A stretch of 64,000 bases of DNA from NCBI GenBank assembly GCA_002914805.1, contig JXTB01000001.1, positions 4,141,238 through 4,205,237 on the forward strand, written 5' to 3'. Of this stretch, positions 1 through 12,714 are shown piece after piece (within the stretch, counting starts at the first letter, position 1; every line of letters starts with the position of its first letter). Source of the DNA: Parasponia andersonii (lineage: Eukaryota > Streptophyta > Magnoliopsida > Rosales > Cannabaceae). The notes below the pieces were generated by a model. That model made no database searches and was not told the origin of the DNA. It was given only the letters and a program-made list of their open reading frames with translations. A program made the position numbers and the translations under genes.

Positions 1-454
1 TCGTAAGTGTAAAAGTTCATATTCTAATAAATTTGGATAGATTGGGCTTTCTCCTACCTAAATCTAAATATGAGCCCTCTCTCCTTTTAGGCGTGGATTT
101 TTATCACGCTCTAGATTTTATTATTCAAGATTTGAAAGCTTATTCTGTCGAAATAAGCAGTTTTGATAATTATACACGGGGAGAACGAGACTCCGACTCT
201 TGAAATTAAACAATACTCGACCATATGTTTTGTACATGATTGTCTTTCGTTACAAAAATAAATAATTTGTGCTAACGATATTATCATAATAAAGTGGTAC
301 AATTACTATAATCAACTCAAAGTATTTTGAAGATTATGTGTTATATATATATAGATTTCATGTGATTTGATCTTACTGATTGTTTGGTTGAATGAAATTA
401 ATAATATATTTGTTAAGATTAAAAAAAAAAATAATGAGCTATATAAGTTTTAAG

Positions 455-806
455 ACTAATTACTTTCTTAATCTCTAAACTATCGAGAAAATCTTATTTT
501 AATTCTTAATTTTTAAAATTTCTCATTTTTCTCTGACTTTAAATTGTTATTCCCATCTAACATGTCCCTTTAAATATTGAATATAGAAATACAATTCCTC
601 TCCGTCCCAACCAAAGCCTAGGGACCCGTACACATATTAGTTTCTTCTATGAAATAGCTATTATGCATCATATGGAATATGTCGGACATGCTTTCTTGGA
701 CAAAACAGGTACAAATTTTATAAGTTTAAAGACCAAACTAGAAATTTTAAAATTTAGTGACTAAGATAGATGTCCTTGTTATTCAGGACTAATAAAGTAA
801 TTAGTT
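455..806. mobile_element. Inverted-repeat (foldback) MITE-like element
   Basis: The left end (actaattactttcttaat) recurs as an imperfect reverse complement at the right end (attaataaagtaattagt region, 789-806). Similarity continues inward through the AAATTTTAAAA stretches. About 350 bp long with no coding capacity, it looks like an old non-autonomous DNA transposon. The superfamily and target duplication could not be assigned. Confidence 0.45.
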
Positions 807-1689
807 ATCCTGATGACGGTGGATAAAGGTTTTAGTTTCTAGTTTCCATAACCAATTGGTCGCCTTAATTAGTTTATTGTGTTATGCTTATGGTTCTCTA
901 CTCCTGTTGCCTGTTCTTTTCATATTAGTTTAACGAAATTCTCTGTGACCCCTCAGCTTCTTGACCCCGAGGTCAGATTCAGGGGAAAAAAAAATCCCCA
1001 TAACCTAGAGGTCATCCACATATAATTTATTATGGACTTTCCAAAATGTTCATGTCGTATGGGCACCATACGAGTCCAAATTAAGTGAAACTCTCCATAA
1101 TGATAGTGAAAATATTCCTGAATTTTATTAGGGAAAAAAAAAGGGGGGGGGGGGGACAAATTTTATAACGTTGAGGGCTTATTTGGCAATATTTGTGTTT
1201 TATGTTTTTAAAAGTATAATATATTATGAATTTCTCAAGCAAAATTTTGAAAACATCTTCAGCATTTATTTTCACTTCTAAAAGCAAAAACATAGATATT
1301 GCTAAGTAAGTTCTAAGTCTATTTAAATATTTCAAAAACTTTTGACAAGAAATTGTATCACATTATGTGGGACTCCGATATACCAATATCAAAAATGACA
1401 TACTACGATTAAGAATATATCTACCAAAAGTCAATATAACAAATTAGTTTATGTGAAAATATATCAAATAGCTTGATATACCAAGAGAAAAATATATATA
1501 TATTATTTAATGGTAAATCCTGTTAATGATGGTAAAAAGAAATAAAAAAAGGGCAAAAAAGGAAACAAAAACCTCTGAGTCCTAACTAACAAATGCATAT
1601 TTACTTCTAAAATGAGGACCATTAAGATACATATTAGTAAATGGAGTCATTTACTAATATTAGTTTTTTTTTCCAAAAAAAAAAAGGTT

Positions 1690-2575
1690 ATACACTCTAA
1701 ATTCTCCTCTTATTATTGGCTACCAATCATAATAATTTTTATAGTTTGTCCTAAAAATTTTATTAAAAAATATTCATTATGGCCTAAGTTACTCAACCCA
1801 TTACCCAATTCTACATTATCTTTCACCTTGGCCTAACTTCATACCACAAATGTTTGAGAAATTCCAAACACCCTAAATTCTCCTCTTATTATTGGCTACC
1901 AATCATAATAATTTTTATAGTTTGTCCTAAAAATTTTATTAAAAAATATTCATTATGGCCTAAGTTACTCAACCCATTACCCAATTCTACCTCATCTTTC
2001 ACCTTGGCCTAACTTCATACCACAAATGTTTGAGAAATTCCAAACACCCTAAATTCTCCTCTTATTATTGGCTACCAATCATAATAATTTTTATAGTTTG
2101 TCCTAAAAATTTTATTAAAAAATATTCATTATGGCCTAAGTTACTCAACCCATTACCCAATTCTACCTCATCTTTCACCTTGGCCTAACTTCATACCACA
2201 AATGTTTGAGAAATTCCAAACACCCTAAACTCTCCTCTTATTATTAACTATCAATCATAATTGTTATGGCTAGCCCTAATTCCTAAAAGAGTTTCATTGA
2301 AAAATGATCATTTTAGCCTAAGGTACTCCTACCCATTACCCAATTCTACATTATCTTTCACCTTGGCCTAACTTCATACCACAAATGTTTGAGAAATTCC
2401 AAACACCCTAAATTCTCCTCTTATTATTAACTATCAATCATAATTGTTATGGCTAGCCCTAATTCCTAAAAGAGTTTCATTGAAAAATGATCATTTTAGC
2501 CTAAGGTACTCCTACCCATTACCCAGTTCCATAGCACCTTTCACCTTGTCCTAATTTCATACCACAAGAAACGAT
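1690..2575. repeat. Tandem array, five units of about 176-183 bp
   Basis: The motif attctcctcttattatt restarts at 1701, 1877, 2053, 2229 (slightly changed) and 2412, giving periods of 176, 176, 176 and 183. Units 1-3 are nearly identical. Units 4-5 form a second subtype that shares its first 25 and last 80 bases or so with the others but differs in the middle. The unit length is in the nucleosome-sized range common for plant satellites; that it is a satellite seed is inference. Confidence 0.85.
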
Positions 2576-3490
2576 GGATCTGGGAGTTTTTTTGAGCCAA
2601 AATGACTTTATTACAAGAGTGGCAACTTGGGACCTGGTATGACAAAACAGTTCCAAACTCACATGTTTAGTTAAACCAGCTTGACATGACTCCAATTGAT
2701 TCAATTAATTAATTTTTTTATTAGAATATATGTCAGAAAATTAAATAGTTATTTTTTAAAATAAATTTCTTATAAATAAAATGAATAGTATAAAACTAAT
2801 GAGTAACTTGTCCTAATATAGTAAAACGTAATTACAAAAATTAAGTAAACTAATAACTATATTATTTATGTGTATTGTCACATTGATTTAAGCCACATTT
2901 TTATTAAACAAATGATACATAAATCAACTCAAACTCGACATAATTTAACTAGGGTCGACACATAATTTTATGACCACTTTAAAAATTATATTTTTAAGAC
3001 TTGTCATATATTTATAATCGATAATCATAAATTTTATAACCATAATTACGATCATAAAAATTACAATCACTAATCATTACGGTCATAAAACTTACAAGTA
3101 TTGGTTATAAAATTGATCAGAATTCTAAAAATGTCATTTTGGAAAATAGTCATAGAAAAAGTTCTAAAAAGCAAAATTTGTTGGGCTATTGTGAGACCCA
3201 TCATGAATATCACACAAGTCACACTCCCAAGACCAACTGTTTCATTTATTATTGGGCTTTAAGCCAAATGTCCGAAGTTTGAATCAGTGTTTGAAATGTG
3301 GCCATTTTTAAAATAATGGCCGAAGTTGGACTCATTTACAAAATGGCAGTTTTTTATATTTAATAGGGTAAAATATATTGATTTATTTTGTATAAAATAG
3401 ATCAATTAAAAAGCATTATAAAACAGCTGTTTATTATATAGGTGTAAAAAGGACAAATTTTTAAATTGATCTAGAAAAAATGGAGATTTC

Positions 3491-3498
3491 TATAAATA
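3491..3498 (+). promoter_or_regulatory. Probable TATA box of the plastid-protein gene
   Basis: A TATAAATA motif lies 142 bases upstream of the chosen ATG at 3633, compatible with a start of transcription near 3525 and a leader of about 100 bases. Confidence 0.5.
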
Positions 3499-3632
3499 CT
3501 CTTTATTTTTAATTTTTGTTTTCTTAATTTTATTTTTTTCTTATTTATTTATTTCGTGGTGAAAAGATTTGGTTGCAAATTGAACGGTCATTAGCGACCA
3601 GTCCCGCCATTGCCAGTGCGAGCTGAGCTCCA

Positions 3633-4060
3633 ATGGCGACCAAAGCATTAATGGCTACCCCACTATCCACTTCCCCTTCTCTTCTCTCCTCTTCTTCTTC
3701 TTTCAATTATCACCACAACGAGCAGCAACACCAGGTAACTCCTTTTCAATTTTCTTTTTTTAAAAAATAAATAAATAAAAATTTCTCTAAAGAATTGATT
3801 CCTTGATCTTTCTTTGACCTTCAATTACTCCAACTCATAGCTATTAGACCCATAATATATTCATTGATTTTTATCTTTTTCCCGTTTGGTTGCCTGGAAA
3901 ATGTAGAAAAAGAAAATGAGTGAAATGAAAGTGTGAAAATTTAGGGGGAACTAGTTTAGTGGCATATGTGATTGTTGTCGCTATATAAAAAAATCTGGGA
4001 TTTGAAATTTTTTTGTTCGTTCCTTGGATTTTGACAGGCAAAATGCTCATTGGGTTAGCT

Positions 4061-4102
<42 letters not shown>

Positions 4103-7100
4103 TGTCGATTCAATAGTTATTTTTTTTATACCATGGTATGTAATATGTAATTTTTTTTAAGTGATTAGATCATTGTTAGATTATTAATGGGCTATAATAA
4201 AATGTAGGAAAAGATGTTAACGTTATTTTTGTCTTATTTTTTACATTTAGAAAAATATGCATATTAAATTTTTATTTTGTCTTATTTTTTATATTTGGAA
4301 AAATATACGTACTAAATTTTTATGGGTCAAATTGATACTTAAACATAAATAAAAAAAAAAAAATACTTCCTGGATGAGTGGCCTATGCATATATATTGGT
4401 TATCTTATTTACGGGAGATTTCAAGTAGTTAATTGTACGGGTTTTTCACTTTGCTAGGTGTTTCATTGTCCATTGAGACAAAATTCATTAATCCGGAGAT
4501 GGAACATCGGAATGTTTCGAATGCAGAGGCTGAAATTGTTTTCTTTGACTAGCTTAATGGATTTTAAAATGAGGTATTATTTATTTATTTTTACAGTATA
4601 TGATATTAATACATTGGTATTGCCTTGCAATTTTTGTTTCTTTTCTTCTATGAATGTTTGATTACCTTGTTATCTGGGAATTTTCTTTGAATTGATCAAT
4701 TATGTTGTTCCAAATTAATTGAAATGCAATGAAAGAGATACATGGTTGATAGAGTCTGTAAAAAGATGTGATGACAGACCATTGAAGTCGCTAGATTCCC
4801 TTATGTAAAATTGCCATGTTGAGGATTGTGGTAGAATGGTGGTTCTTTAGAATTGCTAACTCTTGCAATACTAAGTCAATCAATGGCGGACATTTAATTT
4901 TATTTTATGTTCTTATCAAAGGAAGGGATGTCTTATTACTTTGTTGCTCTCTATGTTAGGATTGTTCAGATTGGAATGTTGAAGTTTGCTAGTAGGAGTC
5001 ATTACTAGTCGTAAGATGTTGTGCTTCCACGGGCCGGAATGATTCATTTGTAGCCTATTCCTTTCTGGTTTTTCCATGTTTTAGTCAGCCCAGGGAATTC
5101 TTTTTTTTTACTTTTCTCTAATCGCAGGGCACTAATTTTTACTCATCTATATAGGAAAGGAATTGTTTTTACTAGTTCATTGCTTTGACAGATTTTTGGA
5201 AGGTCAGCTATTATAGAGCAATCACTCACATCCATAGACGTTTAATTCTTGTGCTTTAATATGCTGCAACGATTCATATTGAAAATTTTTACTTGCACTG
5301 TCATTGAATCTGTGGAGCACTCGATAGTAAAATTGAGTGTTTGAATTTAATTAAACAGGAGAACTTTGATATGTGCAGTCAATCAAGAGGCTGAGGAAGC
5401 ATTCAAAAAGACTGTAGAAGTGGACAGGTTGATAGATAAGCTGAGAGATGCAGATCCAAATGAAGTAAGAAGTTTTATCTTTTGCTGTGTGCTTCTAGTT
5501 GTTTCTTTGCTTTGACCTAAAGATTGTCAAGAGTAGTCATGTACCGTCATTGTCAAGGTCAAGATACGAAATTACAAAGGCGGTACTTGTGAATTTAGTC
5601 AGTAGGGTTGGCAGTTCAGCTGTCGAAGATGGAGTCGACAAATATTATCAAGGAAATGTCACCAAATTTTCCTAATCTTTTTGGGTATTGATTAATCGTC
5701 AAAGAACTTTTGGGAGGAAAAAATGGGTTGCAATGATTATCTTATTTTTGAACTTCTTAGGTTAAATACTTAACAGTTTTATGTGCCATATGAGGAAAAA
5801 AAGAGCAGTCAATTTAGTATTTCATGTGTTTTGGATTAAACACTGTAATCCTTTACTAACAGGAGTAATACAAAGAAAATAACGAACACATCCAAACGAT
5901 TCCTCATGCTACTTTGCATCAGGGTGATTAATCCAACACCATGAACATATTTAAAATGGAAATTTACAGATGTTATTTTTAACTACATTTGTTCTTGTTA
6001 AAGGTAAGAGTTCTCACTGAAAGGACCCGTTTCATTTATGGAGTTCCGACAAATTTATTTGAATGTAATTCTTATTACTGCTATTTTGCATTTGAACAGC
6101 TTCAGAAATTGGTAGTTGAAAACATCTTGGCATTTAATGAGGGCTTTTGGATAAGACTAGCTGCAAGAACAGATACTTGCAAATCTGAGGATGACAAAGC
6201 ATGGTTTTCAACTTAGTTTTTAACGATCTATCTTTGATCTGTTTCCAATATCTGTTCTGTGTAACCATTTTGCTTCACGTCAATGATGTGTTCTTTCAGA
6301 AAGATTATGAAGAACTAGCTGTATCCATAATGAGCATTGTGGATCGGCTTGTCCATAAGACCAAGGTACCTCTCTGTCTCCCTAATCCACCGCACACTAT
6401 TTTTGTAATAAAAAGAAAAAGAAATTTTGGTTTGGGATCCACGAATAGTATTTAAATTTCTCATTTGTTTTTCTTTATTGTATCTGACTCTTCAGGAAAA
6501 GATAGAATCATCTACTGATGTCCTCAAGGAGATCCTAAAACCTGTAGTTGACAAAGTTAAGGGTGAGGAAATTCCATGGCCTCCCAGGGATCCCGAGGCG
6601 CTTAAACAAATGGAGAACGTGAGTTTTTTCTTTTAACTGTCTCTTTAATTATGTTTTCTGGAAGTAAATAGATATTTTGTTTTCTGTAGAAATAGAAATT
6701 TTTATGTTATTTTATTTTCATTTGTTTAAGAAATGCAAATCTCTCCCTTCTTTTTCATGTTACCTTGAATTACTTATCGTCTCCAATCAATTCTTTTGGT
6801 CCTTGAGTTCTCTTTGTTTTTTCTGGATAGCAAGTTTGTTGGAGTATGGTATTTTATTTCAGCCCTTTATCTTATTAAAGTTATGGGATAGTCTTGCATG
6901 AAGATATATGACCTGATATTTTTTTCTTTATAGAGTTCTTTTCCTTAAATCTGTTATTATATTAATTTGAATATGTATTGCAAATTGTTGATCGGCCTGT
7001 GCATTTTATGATACCAATTTGATGCAATACCATATTCTTTACCCCCTATCATCAGGAAGTAATTCAAAGGGAGGAAGAAGGGCAATTGGATGAAGGGTTT

Positions 7101-8831
7101 CTTGCCGAGGTTAATGCACAACTACGCCAAGTGAGTTCCTTGCATTGCATTCAATGCTTACTACACAACTATTCTTCTGTTGGAGCTATAAGATGCTTGT
7201 GGTAATGAAAATTAAAATTAATGGATTCAAAATTGCCTTAGACGACAATGGGACCATATAGCTTTTGATGCTTGTAGAAATTGCCCCGGGTATATTTGTT
7301 GCATGTCTGGCTTTTTTATTTTTTTTCTCCAAAAAAATATGCCATTTGTATATTGCTGGTTCCATAGATGTTTCTTGTGACCAGAAAACTTGCTCAATTT
7401 ATAATTTCTATCCGTTCTAAGAATTTCAACTTTTCTTTGCAGTAGTTATGCTAATCTTTTGATGTTTGAGATCATGTATGGTTTAAATTATTATTAAAAA
7501 AAAAAGAACAATATTTATTCTCTAGTTATTTGCAGGCCAAAGAAGATGGGGACAAACCCGGGCTAGAGGCTATGTTGCAAAAGGTTTTACAACTCTATGC
7601 TGCCAGGGTTCTTTCAAAACGTAGTTATGCGAAGAAAGGTAATATAATCCAAAACCAGATCCATATCATTCTGGACCTATATTTTACTAAATGATACAGT
7701 TCGGAATTATAGACTGATCTTTCTAAATTATAAAGATTGATGAGCAAAATAGTTTCATTCAGGTAAGTTAGTTGTTCACAGAAGTTGCAAAGCCATTCGT
7801 GCCACTTTTGTTTTTCAGTACGAATTTTTAGCTGGATAGCTAATATGTGATAGAAGCAAAACTTTCAATTAATCAGCTGTAATTGTTGTGTCATAGCATC
7901 TTTTTTTGTTGAGAGATTAATAATTGTTGCCATTATCTGTGGCTTTCCTTATCTTATAATTCAACAAGCTTATCCATTGTAGGTGAGGAAGTTTTGAAGG
8001 CTGAAGAGTTCCTTGAGACCATAATCAAAGGTGCCTGACATCTCTCTTAGTATTATGCTTTAGAAAAAGGATAACAGCTTAAACTATTCTTTATGGAGGA
8101 GAAATTGATGAATACTGTTAGGCTTCGTTTGGAACCGGGATTTTGGAGGGAAAAACATTGTGAGAAAAAAGTCATAGAAAAAGAAAGAGGAAAATACTTT
8201 TTTTTAAAAGTTTATAGAACTTTATTTTGACACTTTTGGCTTTACTAATTAGCGTGTCAAAATTCTATATACTAGAAAAAGACATCAAATCAAATTCCCC
8301 GCTTTTCTTGAAACAAATTTCTATCATTTTTTATTTCAGTCCTAACAAGTGAAAATGGAATCCCTTGAAAAAAAATTTCTTTCCTTCAAAAAATCCAAGT
8401 TCCAAATGGAACCTAATATTGACAATTGATCAGCAATATTTTTGTTCAACCTCTATACTCTCTGTGAGGTGGATCTATTTCTCTGACAGATCTTCAATGT
8501 ATTGCAGCTCCTGAGGAAGTATGGAATAAGCTTTTGATCGATGGATTGACAGTTGGTAAAGGCAAAATTTCACCTGATGAACTCTATGCAGTCATTAAGA
8601 AAAGAATTGAGCGGACTCTGATCAGAACGGTGAGCACTACTCGGAGCATTGGATCTCTGGTTATTCTGATATCACTTTTTTCATGTCTTATCAGATTAAA
8701 ACTCTTGAATTGTTTCTTGCTCTCTTCTTCAGGAGGGTGGTTCTTACCAGCAGCGGATTCTTAGCGAGTATCTCAAAGGCATTCAATCAAGAGCCGAGGA
8801 GATTGTCCAAGTACTTCAGGGCAATCCGTAA
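3633..8831 (+). CDS. Predicted chloroplast protein of unknown biochemical function (352 aa, 11 exons)
   Basis: Coding exons: 3633-3734, 4458-4573, 5359-5464, 6100-6198, 6300-6365, 6496-6618, 7056-7130, 7536-7638, 7983-8030, 8508-8629, 8733-8831; the phases all agree. The first 80 residues or so are Ser/Arg-rich with almost no acidic residues and end in ICAVNQEAEEAF, which looks like a chloroplast transit peptide with its cleavage site. The mature part is helical and charged. Recognisable stretches are LQKLVVENILAFNEGFWIRL, IPWPPRDPEAL, LDEGFLAEVNAQLRQAKEDG, SPDELYAVIKKRIERTL and a C-terminal GGSYQQRILSEYLKGIQSRA. No catalytic motif or membrane segment is visible. It resembles a conserved single-copy plant plastid protein; PRDA1 (At5g48470), a nucleoid factor for plastid transcription, is my best unverified guess. 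All introns are GT-AG except that after 6198, which starts GC. Intron 9 contains a MITE. The exon model is well supported, the function is not. Confidence 0.85.
4070..4099. repeat. TA microsatellite in intron 1
   Basis: A (TA)n run of about 30 bases sits in the first intron (3735-4457) of the plastid-protein gene. No MITE is attached to it. Confidence 0.8.
8121..8413. mobile_element. Tourist/Harbinger-like MITE in intron 9
   Basis: About 293 bp bounded by ggcttcgtttggaacc on the left and ggttccaaatggaacc-type sequence (as reverse complement) on the right. TTA lies on the left flank and TAA on the right, close to the 3-bp TWA duplications of PIF/Harbinger MITEs. Inner sequence is also partly inverted-repetitive (ggattttggaggg against aaaaaatcc). 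It lies wholly inside intron 9 (8031-8507) and should be spliced out. Confidence 0.55.
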
Positions 8832-10449
8832 TAGTAACTAGTAACCTATGAAAATGGAATTAGATAATCATTACCGTAAAGCATTTTTGGGATGCGAAAT
8901 ACCAGTATGTCATTCTATTTTTTATTTTTTCAAACTGAAGAAAGAGCAAGTTTGGAGTATTTGAGGAAGCTTAAATGTGAATTCCTTGTATTTGCCAATG
9001 GTCTATTTTAGTAGAGGGCCTTTTGTTATGGAAACATAGTTTACATAGTCTCAATTTCCTTCTATGCATGCATTTGTTTGTAAGTCTAATACTACCCTGA
9101 ATTGGATATTGTACATTGCTGAAAAAATATATGTATATAACACCAATATTGTAATCTGCCAACTAAACCAATTCAGTTAGTTTTCAAAATTTTCATCGAA
9201 TCCACTTTTAATTAGATGTCTAATCTTCGGCTGTTGGTTTGGAATGAATTTGTTGGTTTAATTGAATTGGTTTGTACCTGCTAAAAATCCCCATGTTTTA
9301 TTGGAGAGCAATTTCAATCCTTCAATGGAATGGATAGGAATTACTAATTATTCATTAATTATTGAGAACCAATTTTACATATGCATTTGGAATGCCTGTG
9401 CTTGCTCACGAAAATGGTTACGTCACTATTGATTTAGGAAATATCAAAATTGTAACACAATTATATTGGCTCTATTCTCTTATTTCATTGTTTTTCACAT
9501 ATGAATCCACTATATTTTATTATTAGAATGTGAAATATTTTAGTTCAGTTATCATGTCCACCGGTGGGATCAAGGTCGCATCTTGATTCCCTAAAATTCT
9601 AAATTTTATCCTAATATTCTTCTAAAACTAAGTCATTTATTTTTCCCCCTAAAATTTGCAATTATAAATTTTGCTCACATAAATTTTATGAAGAATACAA
9701 TAATGCCTTGACCACACTGAATATTTTTTTTTTATTTTTAAACTTTATTTATATTATTTTGAAACACTTAATTTTGCCATCATTTTTTTATAATTTTTTT
9801 TTGAACTCATTTTAGAAACTCCTTTTAATCCTAAGTTAGTTTATTTTAACTAATATGTTTCAAAATTACCAGTAGTTTTAGATGCTTTCACGAGTTACAT
9901 ATAACTAAATTACAAGTCTATTTAAAAAAATGAAGAAAAAATTACGAAAAGCAAAATGGAGAAAAAAAAAATAGCTAAAAAAATTCTACCTATTCTCTGC
10001 CTCCTACATGGCTCATGCTCATGTGGGAGTATTTTTCTCAAACCAGAGACGATCCGGACCGTCAACCGCAATTGACAACCCAAGAGTAAACTAGGGAACA
10101 CATTTTTCTACTTTGAAATGACATTGGAATAGTAGAACACGTCTCCTAGTACAAGAAGTTGGACCAGGGATAATACCTTGTATACGTGACACGTCTTCCA
10201 GCTAGTAATAGAAAAAGACGTGACTTGATTTATGTGCATAATTGTAATTTCTATGAAAGGATTTTACTTATAATCTGAAAAAAGAACAAAACAAAAACAA
10301 TACACCACTCCTTGAATTTTAGAAAACAAACACAGGTAAAAAAAACTGGCCGTCAAGCTGAAGAATCGTAGATTTTGCTTGAGATCTTCTTTTGACATTT
10401 TCAAAAGAGAAATAGAATAAAAGAAAACAACATATATATATATATATAT

Positions 10450-10687
10450 GCACTAATCCAGTAATTTTTTTTTTTTACCTATACATAAGTATCAATTTGA
10501 CCAATGAAAATTTAACATACACATTTTTTTATTGTAAAATATAAGAAAGAGAAAGAACATTAATGATGCAAGTCTTTTCATGCACTTCATTATAGTTATT
10601 AGATCACCATTAGATGGAGATCCAACGACTAAAGAAAAAATACCTACCCATAGATAAAGAAAAAAAAAACTTATTAGATTGGCAACC
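10450..10687 (+). mobile_element. TA-associated MITE, copy 1
   Basis: Starts gcactaatcc and ends ttggcaacc, flanked by TA repeats on both sides. Like its relatives it has subterminal pairs of ACCTA(N)ATAGGTA, an AAGAGA-rich middle and the internal palindrome TGATCCAAC/GATCACC. No coding capacity. Confidence 0.85.
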
Positions 10688-10694
10688 TATATAT

Positions 10695-10939
10695 GCACCA
10701 ATTCAGTAATTATTTTTTTTTTAACCTATACATAAGTATCAATTTGACCAATGAAAATTTAGCATACACATTTTTTTATTGTAAAAAATAAGAGAGAGAA
10801 AGAACATTAATGATGCACGTCTTTTCATGCACTTCATTAAAGTTATTAGATCACCGTTAGATTAGATGGTGATCCAACGACAAAAGAAAAAATACCTACT
10901 CATAGGTAAAGAAAAAAAAAACCTATTAGATTGGCAACC
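10695..10939 (+). mobile_element. TA-associated MITE, copy 2
   Basis: Near-identical to copy 1 and in the same orientation, separated from it by only seven bases of TA repeat. Starts gcaccaattcag and ends attggcaacc. Confidence 0.85.
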
Positions 10940-10976
10940 TATATATATATATATATATTATATATATATATATATA

Positions 10977-11218
10977 GGGCACCAATCCAGTAGGTATTTT
11001 TTTTTTTTTACCTATGGATAGGTATCAATTTGGCCAATAAAAACTTAGCATGTACATTTTTTTATTATAAAAAGTAAGAGAGAGAAAGAGCATTAATGAT
11101 GCATGTCTTTTTATACACTTCATTATAGTCATTGGATCACCATTAGATGGTGATCCAACAGCTAAAAAAAATACCTACCCATAGGTAAAGAAAAAAAATA
11201 CCTATTGGATTGGCAATC
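10977..11218 (+). mobile_element. TA-associated MITE, copy 3
   Basis: Starts ggcaccaatccagtaggta and ends cctattggattggcaatc, with TA microsatellite on both sides. The best-preserved forward copy, useful as a reference for the family. Confidence 0.88.
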
Positions 11219-11740
11219 ATATATATATATATATATATAAGAGAAAAAGTTACACCCACGTATAATGTATATGTGATATACATATGACTGGATATATTGA
11301 GGGGGTAAAAAGAAGTACGGTAAATACATAACATAGTCACTTTCTAGCGAAAAGCCAAAAAAAAAAAAAGAAGGTAATGAAAGAAAGGTAACAGTAGATT
11401 TTTGTTGTCATACGTGCCATTAATATTATCTTTTCAATTAACAAAAGGTTAATTGTACGTTTAGCCCGTGATGAATAACTTAAATCTTATTTTTTGAGTC
11501 CATAATGTCAAGATGATTATTAATTTTGGTACTTGAATTATAATTTTATTTGCACAAAAAATGCAATTCAAAATAGTAGAATATAACAATTAAGAGCAAT
11601 ATTATGGCACCACATGAGGTAATTCTGTAATGAAGTGATTTTAATTAGTAAATTAGATCTTATATGAGTCTCATTTGAATTAATCAGTAACAAACTAATA
11701 TATTATGTAGTGTTGAGTACTATATAGTTCTCTTTTTTTA

Positions 11741-12633
11741 AGAGTTAATGGCATCATTAGCTCCAATCTATTACCAATTTAGCATATTGGTCCTCAACTT
11801 TTTTTTTGTAGCATTTAAGTACTAAATATTTTTCTTTTTAGCACAATTGGTCATTTTAGTATATTCCATTCAATATTCCGTTAAAATTTATTTAAATGAG
11901 AGAAATTTTGCACCATTGATTTTGATTTTTCAATTGTTTAACAACTTAGTCCTTATTTTTTTTTCAACATATTCCGATTAACAATATTATATCTATCAAA
12001 CTTTTGAAAAATTAAAATTCTAAAAAATTAATTTTTCAAAAGATTAACAGATGCAATTACATAAAAAAAAAATGAATATTTAATGGAAAACTATAAAACT
12101 TTTTAGGCTTATTTGTTGCAAATAGTTAATTGATTTTTTTAGAATAACCATTCATAATTACGTGAATATTTAATGGATATAGTAAGTTTTTAGTCAAATT
12201 TGACTAAAATAAAAGTGTATATGTGAAATTTTTTCAATTTTAAAAATGGTAAGTTAATTATTTTTTGTTCATAAAGTTATTATAGTTTGACATAAACTAA
12301 GGTTTATTAGTATAATTTTTTTTTCTTTTTTGAATTTGGTTTTTAAATGAATTTTTTATTGTATATCTGTCTTTGAATTTTAATTTTCTGAAAGATTAGA
12401 AGATGCAATATTATTAATTAGAAATATGAATACAAAAAACAAAAATTAGGGACTAAATTATTAAACAATTGAAAAATTGAGATCAATGGTGTCAAATTTC
12501 TCCCATTTAAATAAATTTTAATGGAATCTTAGATGGAATATGCCAAAAGAACTAATAATGCTAAAAAAAGAAATGTTTAGTACTTAAATGCCACAAAAAA
12601 TAGGTTAAAGACCAATACTTAACCCTTTTTAAA
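11741..12633. mobile_element. Foldback element with arms of about 250 bp
   Basis: The left arm (about 11741-12000) recurs inverted at about 12380-12633. Shared tracts include catttaagtactaaa, atattcc, aaaatttatttaaatg and caattgtttaa. The inner spacer is AT-rich with no open frame. Long terminal inverted repeats without coding content fit a Mutator-like or other foldback element. Target duplications were not convincing. Confidence 0.6.
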
Positions 12634-12714
12634 GTGAAGAAACTTTCATTACTAATAAAAAGATAGTAACCCTTTTTAAAGTGGAGAAACTTTCATTACT
12701 AATAAAAAGATAGT
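12621..12714. repeat. 47-bp tandem duplication
   Basis: Two copies beginning aacccttttt at 12621 and 12668, differing at about one base. The first overlaps the right end of the foldback element. Confidence 0.8.

Larger units (their letters stand above)
1..3632. other. Intergenic region upstream of the first gene
   Basis: No credible gene is visible. The stretch is AT-rich and holds an inverted-repeat element at about 455-806, an A9-G13 homopolymer at 1134-1155, a tandem array at about 1690-2570, and then low-complexity AT DNA. The open frames here are short, start in repeats and show no domain. The promoter of the downstream plastid-protein gene occupies the last 150 bases or so. Confidence 0.7.

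Noticed and set aside
5989..6099. Open stretch upstream of exon 4 in frame with it (RVLTERTRFIYGVPTNLF)
   Set aside because: The acceptor at 6099 gives a clean phase-0 join from exon 3 (PNE to LQK). Including the upstream stretch lacks a good acceptor and adds unconserved-looking residues.
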